NCBI GenBank assembly: GCA_030737835.1
Contig: JAUJYN010000039.1
Span: 124,001-188,000, forward strand
Length of the DNA stretch: 64,000 nucleotides
Direction: 5' to 3'
Origin: Acorus gramineus
Taxonomy: Eukaryota; Streptophyta; Magnoliopsida; Acorales; Acoraceae
Shown: positions 34,401-43,400 of the stretch, one piece after another
Layout of the letters: each line of letters starts with the position of its first letter
Numbering within the stretch: position 1 is the stretch's first letter
Position numbers and translations under genes: made by a program
The notes under the pieces: generated by a model
What the model was told of the DNA's origin: nothing
Databases searched by the model: none
Seen by the model: the letters and a program-made list of their open reading frames with translations, nothing else

Positions 34401-37400
34401 GCAATACTTTGAAGCACATCGCATTGTGGTCCTCACATCCTACCCCATCTAGACTTTTCTCCACAAGCCGGATTTGTATTGGCGGACCGCGAAGTGGGCC
34501 ATCGAATTGTCCCCCGTTCGACATTGACTATCGAAGAAAGGACAAGTCCTAGTAGACTTCCTTTTGGAGTTCGATCCCGAGGACGATCTAGAAAAGGCCG
34601 CGGCGGATATCGATGATCCCCGGACTTCCTAGAATGGTGGACCCTGCACGTTGACGGCACGTCCAACAACAAGGGGGCACAGCTGTTGTGCCTGTGTCAT
34701 TTGGAGCGCTCTGTTTGAAAAATTTGGGTACATAATTTTTTTTCCTAAGTTATGTATTCCCAATTTGGTATTTGGATTTGATTTTGTTAAAATCCAAGAT
34801 GATGAGGTTTAATTATGATTTTATTATGAGATATCCAGTTTTGAGTTAGCTTTCGTACAGAAGTGGAATTAGATCAACTGGATTCCTGTAGTAAAAGTTA
34901 TGGGTATTTTTCCAAGTATACCCCGGGGAGGGAAATTCTGGCAGCAGCCCTGCTCGATGTTTAGCTCTAATTTTGGATTATCTGGAGGGATTATCTGATC
35001 TTTCCATGAACATGAGAGTTGTAGATAATCTTCTTAGATTTCCGTCGGTCTTGGAATTGAGCAATTCGGAGCTGTATCGAGGAAGTTATGGCTGTTCCAG
35101 TGAAGCTTGCGCAGAATTTCTAGTCGAAGGGCAACCTAGTCATTTCTCCTTAGATATTTTGCATAAATATCTCTATCTCTCTCTCTCTCTCCCTCCCAAT
35201 GTTGTCGACCAGCATTTCTGGTCCCTCTCCTCTCTTTCTTTTGCCCCCCATGTGTTTGATGTGGGGTCTCAAAGAGGAGGAGATGGTGGTGGAGGAAGTG
35301 GTGGTGGTGGATCTAGGTGTGTTGTGATGTTTGTTCTCCCCCCCTCTCTCAAGCTCTCTTTGCATGGATCTGTCCCCCCCCCCTGATTTTCGGCTGAGAG
35401 GAGGCTGAGGAGGCCGAGGTGGTGGTGGTGGTGGTTGAGGTGGTCGCGGGTGCGTCGAGAGCCCCCGAACCTCCCCCTTTTGTTTCCCCTCGAAGGTGAG
35501 CTCCTCCCCTTCTTTTCTTGGTTTTCTTGGCTTAAGGGGTTGGTTGGGAAGTCATGCATGCTAGGTAGAGGTGTTAGGGTGTGTGTGAGGGGTTGGGATG
35601 GGTGAAAATGAGGTTTAGAGGGCTTGGGCGCGCGCTGGGCGCGGTCTGCGCGCGTAGGCGCGTGCGCAGGTGGGCGCTGGCGGGCGCAGTCCGCGCGGAC
35701 GCGCGCGGGCGCGTGCATGCGGGTGCGCAGGTACGCGCGGTAGTGCGCGCGGGTGCAGGCGCGAGTGGGGTGCGCGCGGGTGCGCACGGGTGCGCGTGGG
35801 CGTGGAGCTGGGAACCAGTGCGCGCGCGTGCGCGTGCGTGCGCGTGCTGGGGCGTGCACGGAGTGCTGCGCGGGGGGCGCAATGCGCGCGGGGGCGCGCT
35901 GGGCTGGACGCGCGGTGCGCGCGGGCGCGCGCGAGCGTGCGCGTGCGTGCGGCAGCGCGTCTGGGCGCGAGGACAGGTGCGCGGCAGTGCACCGGTGGTG
36001 CCGGGGTGTGTGCGTGCGTGCGCATTCGTGCGTGCGCATGCGGGGGGCCATGCGAATGGCTGCCCGGGGGTTCGGGATTGAGTTGGGGTGCTCGGGCTCG
36101 CGTGCGTACGGGCCGTATGTACGTTTGCCCGAGTGTTGTGTTTTTTTAGAGTATTTTTGGTATTTATTGTGTATTTTACTCACCGAATTGACTACCTTAT
36201 TTTGCAGATCTTGGCGGATGGTCGCGCGGCGACCTGACTATCGGTGAGTGGGACAACCCAACCCAGTTGGGAGGTGCTATATGCACTTGGGCGTATACCG
36301 TCCTCCCCTGGGGCACCATAGTTAATATTAACTTGGTAATTTTGTAATCTATGTAAACATGATTAATGTGTAGAATGCATGCCACCCTAGACTTGTATGT
36401 TAGAGACTTGCACCCTTAGGATATGTGTAAGAGTCGTGCATCCTGTCACCTTGTTATCATGCTAGGAAAGCCTCGACCTATGCATGTGTCCTACTAGTTT
36501 GATTTATTAATTAAATGCGAGCTTATGTCTATTAGTATGCCTTGGGGAATATTAAGGGGGCCTTGTGAGGCCAACATTGAGACCCGGGCTAGGGTACTCC
36601 GTGTTCCTTGTTTGGTTGTCGGGATGTCCTATATCGGGACCTCAGGTTGCCCTCCCAAGGTTTCTTTTCCTCATTATTATCTTATATTTTCCCCGCATCT
36701 TGGTTATGCGCCCTGGAGGAATTCTGAAGAATTCAAGACATTAGAGTTGTTGAGATGTGTTGTCGACGGATCCGAGTGGATCATATGCGTATGGATAGGT
36801 TGTTCTGTTCCCTTCGTTGGATCCGTGTAGAGACTGCCTCAGCGTTAGAAAGGTCGTCCCATGAGAGGGCTCCCATCAGTAGGCACCTCCTGATTTGGGA
36901 CGGACTGTGCTGAATGTGGGAGTGGCCAAGCGACCTACGGAGTGGAGGAGAGACTATTGGTGGACCAAGGGTGACCAACAGCCTAGTCAGTCCCAATATC
37001 CTATGTCACCATATTGAGGGGTGAGGGTGAGGGTGTGGTGGGTCGGCCATGTAGCGACCCACTGGATTTGTGTATGGATGATTATCAGCCTTGTAAGTCC
37101 CAATATCCTATGTCACCTATTGAGGGGTGAGGGTGAGGGTGTGGTGGGTCAGCGATGTAGCGACCCGCCGGATTTGTGTAGTAATCAGTCCCAATATCCT
37201 ATGTCACCTATTGAGGGGTGAGGGTGAGGGTGTGGTGGGTCGGCGATGTAGCGACCCACTGGTTTGTGTAGTCCCAATATCCTATGTCACCTATTGAGGG
37301 GTGTGGTGGGTCGGCGATGTAGCGACCCACTGGATTGTTTAGTTCCTGCCACTTTGAGGCTTGAATGATTAATGGTGGTTAATATGAACTGTGATGCATG

Positions 37401-40400
37401 GGTTGTGCTGTTCATTGAGCGTGTGGCTCACCCCTCGCATATATTATTCTCCAGTGCTATCTGAGTCGGATCAGGAGGAGGAGCTCCCCGAGGGACCTCA
37501 GCAGTAGCGGTGCAGCGCCACATTTCCGCGAGTGTTAGAGGCTATCAGCATCCCTTTCTGATTTGTATGTATTGTATTCTGTGCTTGGGCACATGTTTGT
37601 ATTATATTTTGATGTCATTATATATATTGTCTCTCACAGGACAGTTGATTGTGTATCGAGTCTGTGATATGTATTTGAGTTACAGATTCAGTCTTTTAGC
37701 TTCCGCTATTTGTGTATATATCATGTCAGCCCTTTTGTTGTCTGTGTTGAAATTGTTGATGTTGTTTAGGGTATTTTATTGATCTCCTTTATAGACTGCT
37801 GATATCATGTATACACTTGCCGCGTCCCGGGGACGGCCGCCCTGGGGCGTGACAACAGCACTAGGCTTGTCATTTGTACCCATTATGGGACTCAACTCGA
37901 ATAGTTGGTCCGACTCGCTTTCACCACTTCCAACAACGTGGCGAAGTACAAAGCATTACTCAATGACCTTAGGCTCGCTAAGGCGCTTCACATCAGGTAC
38001 CTGCATTTGTATTGTGATTTTCAACTAGTGGTCTTACAGGTCAAAGGCATCTATACTGCCAAAGATCAAAGAATAGGATAGTACCTGCTCCTGCTGACCG
38101 AGCTCTCTAAGGAGTTCTTTCGCTTCAAGATCCATTATCTCCCTAGGGACAAAAATGCCATGGCCGATTCTCTCGCCACCAGTGTGATGGGCAATAGGTC
38201 CCCTCTGACGTGCTTGAGCAACCTTCCATCGACTCCATCCCCGACGTCTGCGCAATTGAGAGGGAGTCTCCTTGCTGGATGGATCCGATTGAGGCCTTCA
38301 TCCATGAAGGCACCGTGTTGACGGACTAGAACGAAGCCTTGAAGCTCGGACGCTGTTCGATGAAGAACTCTATTATCAACAGAATGTTGTATTGCCGCAA
38401 CGCTGATGGCATGTTCTTGAGATGCCTCAGCTTGGCCGAAGCCAAGCCGCTCATGGAGGAAATTCACGAGGGATCATGTGGTGACCACTCTTCTAGGAGA
38501 TCGCTTGCACACTACATCCTGATCCAAGGCTACTACTTGCCCACGTTGCGGAAGGATGCCATCCACTTTGCCCGCCATTGATAACGATTCCAGTTTCACA
38601 CTTCCCTCATCCATCTCTCCATCAAAGACCTACATGCCCTTACGGTCCCTTGGCCCTTCGCGCAGTGGGGGATGGACATCGCATGGCCATTTTTGGTCGT
38701 GATGGGGGAAAAAAGGTATTTGCACTCAGCCACCGATTATTTTACTAAATGGGTGGAAGCAGAGGCTTACAGGATCCTGAAGCACTCTAACATCAAGAAC
38801 TTCTTGTGGAAGCACATTATTTGTAGGGTCGGAGTACCTAGAACCGTGGTCACGGATAACGGGATGCAGTTTCCTGACACCCCCATCCACGTTTTTTCGC
38901 ACCAAGTACGGCATCAAGCAACGCTTTTCTTCCTGTGCACATCCACAAGGAACGGGCAAGTAGAGGACTATGGGATGGAGGTCTTCATCCCAGCAGAGGT
39001 TGGACTCCCCACTCTACAATCCGAGCTAGCGACTCCGCAGCCCTCGCCGACAACCTTTTGCTCTTAGAGGAACAGGAAGCCGCACTCATTTGCTTGGCTG
39101 CCTACCAATGCTAATCGTTCATCGCCGGTGAGTGGATCCTTCGGCATGTCAGTTATAACATGGGGCCACATGGGAAGGCTCGTACGAGGTGGTAGAGGCT
39201 TACGGCAAGGGGGCATACAAGCTTTGCGCAGTTGGTCCACAAAAGGTACCCATCTCAACCTCCTGGAACACAATGAACTTAAGAAAGTATTATGTGTAAG
39301 CCAGGCGACGTTTATGAATAAATGTCTTAGACCATTTTTTAACTTAATATCATTCTATTAGCTTGCATAATGTTGCTCTAATTGTCAATGAATGCTTGTG
39401 AATATTCTTACCTATGATATGATATTGATTGGGGTGCAAATATTCCGCCTGAGCATGCGACGCCAGGAAAGGTCTAACACCAGATGCCACCACCCCCTTG
39501 TATGAGTTAGCGTGAATAGACTAAGACCGGGTCTAGCTATGTATACGCTAAGGGGAGCGTCAAGTATCAGATTCTCCCGCACAAGCTATATGCATGGTCA
39601 AATATAGACCACAACTTCCTCCAAGGGTGAACCGCTCAGATAGTTCAAGTCGGAGAAAGTAGGGATACCCCATAGGGTGACACCGCATAGCCTGCTCAAA
39701 CCGAGGTAGATAGAGTCCCAAAGAGTGGCATCGCACAACTGGCTCAAGCCAAGGACATAGAACGACCCACATAGGGGGACGCCGCACAGCCGGCTCAAGC
39801 CGGGGTAGACCGTGTCCCATAAGGTGACGCCGTACAACCGGCTCAAACCAGGGACATAGACTGAGTCCCACAAGGTGACACCAAATAGCCAGCTCAAGCA
39901 AGGGACATAGACTGACCCCCATAAGGTGACGCCACACAGCTAACTCAAGCCAAGGACACAAATCAACCACCATAGGGTGATGCTGCACAGCCGACTCAAG
40001 CCGGGGTAGACCAAGTCTCACAGGGTGACACCGCATAGCCGGCTCAAGCTAGGGGCATAGACCAAACCCCATAGGGTGATGCCACACAGCCGACTCAAGC
40101 TAGAGGTATAGACTGATCCTCGAAGGGTGACACCGCATGGCCGGTTCACTCTAGGGACACAAAATGAACCCCTAGGGCGACGCCTTCCAGACGGTTCAAG
40201 CCAATGGGAACATAAACGAGCCCCCGAAGGGTGATGTTATGCATCCATCTCAAGCTAGGGGTAAATTGAAGAAATCTCCTCTTAAGGCGACACCGTTCAA
40301 AGCTGTTCAAGCTAGGGGAGGATGCGAACTTTGTCTTTCAGGGTGATGCCGTCCTCACGGTTCAAACCACTAAGACACGGACCGTGTCCCACATGACTAC

Positions 40401-43400
40401 GCCTTTAATGGTTCACGTCAAGGGAAAGGCCAACCCTGGAACAGCCATGCCTACGACACGACAAAGGGTAGGGTGCGAAAGATGATGCCCCACAATGGTT
40501 AAAGCCGATGGGGGGACCAACTTATCTATGGGTGTGTCTTACTCGGCACTAATCCGCACCACTCTGAATAACGATAAAGCCATATCACGTAATTGATTCA
40601 AGCTATCCGCAATGGGGACCCATGGGGTAGACATCACACTCAATTGTCAACACCCTAGTCCTCAATAGTCCAAATACACCACCGTCACTTGGGACGTGTC
40701 AGAGAATAACGCGACTATGACCAAACAAGCAAGGAATTGGACACAATCTATTCGACCCAGAATTTGGACACGAGTATCAAGTACGGGACAAGTTCATAAA
40801 AAACCCCTTTTATTGATAAAATCTTAAGATCGATTACAAAAAGGGAGAAAAAGAAAAAAGGAGTAAGGGTGAACTACTAGCCTTGTCAGGCGCCACTCAG
40901 ACGATAGCAAGAGCGGGAGTGGAGCTTCAGATACATCTCTGGGCCGAACCCCTACTTGGCGTCGACAATGTCTGGGTACCTCCACCTCTAATGCCCCTCC
41001 GGTTGTAGCGCGGAACCCCAACCTTGATGGAAGCTCTTTGCACGGGTGACCCGTAGGCCATCATGTATTTGCCTCTCAAGGTCACCTTCAGACGCTTCCA
41101 TGTCCAGAGCGCACATCTGCCACTGAGTAGCCGACTCCCTGCAATCATCAAGCTCTTTCTGAAGAACGGACAGTTGCTCCACGCCGTGAAGGGTCACTTC
41201 CTCAGCTTGAGCCAAGCCCCCCAACGAGACCACCCTGGGATGATTGACAAGAACTACAGGATCCTTTCCTCCCACATCGTCTAAGTCCCATTCCTCGTCG
41301 TTGTCCACTACCAACGGCTGCTTCCCTTGTCGATTCGAAGAAGAAGTGGCATCGGACAGCTGATGACTCCCTCCAGAGTGCCTCCAGCCCACCTCGGGGT
41401 GTTGCACGGTTAGAGACACCTAGTACGCCCTAAACGTCGTCAGTAGCGGCTCAGCATCCGCCATCGACGTCCATACATTGATGTACTCGAGGTAGTATGG
41501 GCTCAGCTAAAAGAGACGCACGCCAGGATCACCACGTCATCGATGAAATTGACGTGATGATCCAAAAGCTCCGCCCCTAAGTCGAGACGTCCTGCAGGCA
41601 ATAGTTCTCATGCACGTCACGAATTTAATAAAAAAAAAGGGAAAGAGAGAAAAGAGGTTCAAGATCGAATACTGACATATTTCCCAAACCTCGTTGGCAC
41701 AGCTGGCACCCCGGGAACCAGACACTACCACGGCCCCCTCACCACGACTACATATCCCTTCCACCCGCGATCCTCGTTGGACAACTTGATCAGGAGGTGA
41801 CAGTCCCCATTTGGTGCAAGAAAGAACCGATGTGTCTCAAGGGGGCAGGTGAAAAACTTGTAAGACAACATGATCTCAAAGATTTTGAGATCACATCCCT
41901 CCTTTGCATTGAGATATAACGTTGCAGGTGGACCTGCAACGGTACTAGCCTGAACAATGCCAGAAAGTAGGTCATGAGTGGGTGCAATGGGAAGCAGAAG
42001 ACCGAGAGGTGGAAGGAGGACAAAAGTACACCTCCTCAAGATTGAGGTCGTCACCGTCCATCAGGGCCCATCACCTCGTGGTAGCGCCACCATTCCTTCA
42101 ATTGATGAGAACGAGGAGTGTAAATAAGGTGGGGAAGTCGGATGGGTCATCGTCCCATCTCATCACCTATTTATAGGTCCATGACCGATGCCTCGACCGG
42201 CGTTAACTCCCCTCAAGACTCCTCGACTTAGTCTCCCGAAGAGCCGCCTCCTCGTCTCATGCAACAACCTCGAAAACAACCGCCTCAACTAACGAGTCGA
42301 ACCCTCCATACCCAACAATTGAGCACCAATTCAAGTTAGTATTTCATAATTAAGTTTTTAAATCAAGGATCATCAACCACTGATTCTCTAAATCCTCACA
42401 GATATATCAAATCTAGAGCTATCACTAAACTGATTCTCTGATATCAGAACAATATATCCTGGATTTAGAAAAATCACTAGTTGATTCACAAGATCCCAAC
42501 AAATTATGTGTATTTATTTAGGGATAATGATAGAAAATCATGCAAATCTCTCAAATAATACATAACCAATTCCTTAAACCTGGGATCTCTTCCCATCCGT
42601 CCGATGGGAAAGAAGTCCACAGAGGATTCTAGGGTATCATCAAAATACTATAAATAAGGAACTAACTCTCCCTATTAAGGGAGGACAAATTCTTTTTTGC
42701 AACAATCCTAAATCATGCATTGTACTGACTTGAGCATCAAAGGGTCTTTTGCAAGTCACCCCTAACCCTGTTTCCGATAGTGATCAAGGAGGAGAATCAT
42801 CGGTGACGCAGTGGAAGACTTCAAGAGAAGCGGAGCGGACTGATCCTATTGGCCCATACCCGGATCGCTATTTTCTACCCCTCCAGTAAAACATACAAAA
42901 ATGTTATGAACACCATTGAAAAGTTGAAAACGCTTATGGTTAATAATATAGATAGATATGTGTGAAGCCTTTAGTTTAATTGGAATGTCAATGACTACTA
43001 ATTAGTAGTAAAACTAAAAGATTCACACACATGGAGGGACTCTAAATCTCCTTTTTGTGTTTAGGTATTTAATTATTTTATTTTAATGTGGATAATTGGA
43101 AAAATTGTTTTTATATGAATGTGTACGGAGGCCTCATTTTAGAAGTTCACTTAGTGTTATTTTAACAGAAGAATAAGATTTTGATGATAAGTTATTCTAA
43201 TTTTAGAGATAAAATTCATCAATTTTGTCATTAATCATATTTTTTTAAAACAGGTAAAAAAAGGGAAAATGTTATTCTACACTTTAGCTTATAGAAATCT
43301 TCATTTCTATGTCAAATTGGGGTAAATGTCTTCGCTTTATTTCTATTATTATATTTCTATAACAGAGAGGAGAGTTTTTTATCTCCCACTTATCCCCATT

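Larger units (their letters stand above)
34684..37854 (+). mobile_element. Solo LTR E (chromovirus-like)
   Basis: A 3171-bp LTR is flanked by perfect 5-bp duplications ACAGC (34679-34683 and 37855-37859), begins TGTTGTGCC and ends GCGTGACA, and has no interior, primer site or polypurine tract. It is related to the LTRs of C, D and K. It contains a G-rich/hairpin tandem array (36991-37335), the TGAGC-GTGTG-GCTCA motif (37416-37430), a 500-bp alternating GC-rich core (about 35622-36110) and candidate splice sites. It arose by recombination between two LTRs after insertion into J. Confidence 0.93.
31604..42893 (+). mobile_element. Tat-like Ty3/gypsy element J in P450 intron 5
   Basis: Direct repeats at 31604-32190 and 42296-42893 act as LTRs. 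Between them, on the + strand, are remnants of gag, protease, RT, RNase H and integrase in gypsy order, then a 60-bp tandem array and antisense ORFs. Most of gag and the primer site are deleted. Many stops and at least one frameshift in pol show age. The exact LTR edges are uncertain: no TG start is obvious, and no target duplication was found. Solo LTR E lies in its RNase H. The element has the same transcriptional direction as the P450. Confidence 0.85.

Noticed and set aside
35269-36247. 300-codon and 160-codon frames in solo LTR E
   Set aside because: Same composition effect in overlapping frames of both strands; no domain and no conservation of residues between LTR copies.
39668-40370. 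CRISPR-like array
   Set aside because: Eukaryotic DNA; units are degenerate throughout with no alternation of exact repeats and unique spacers.
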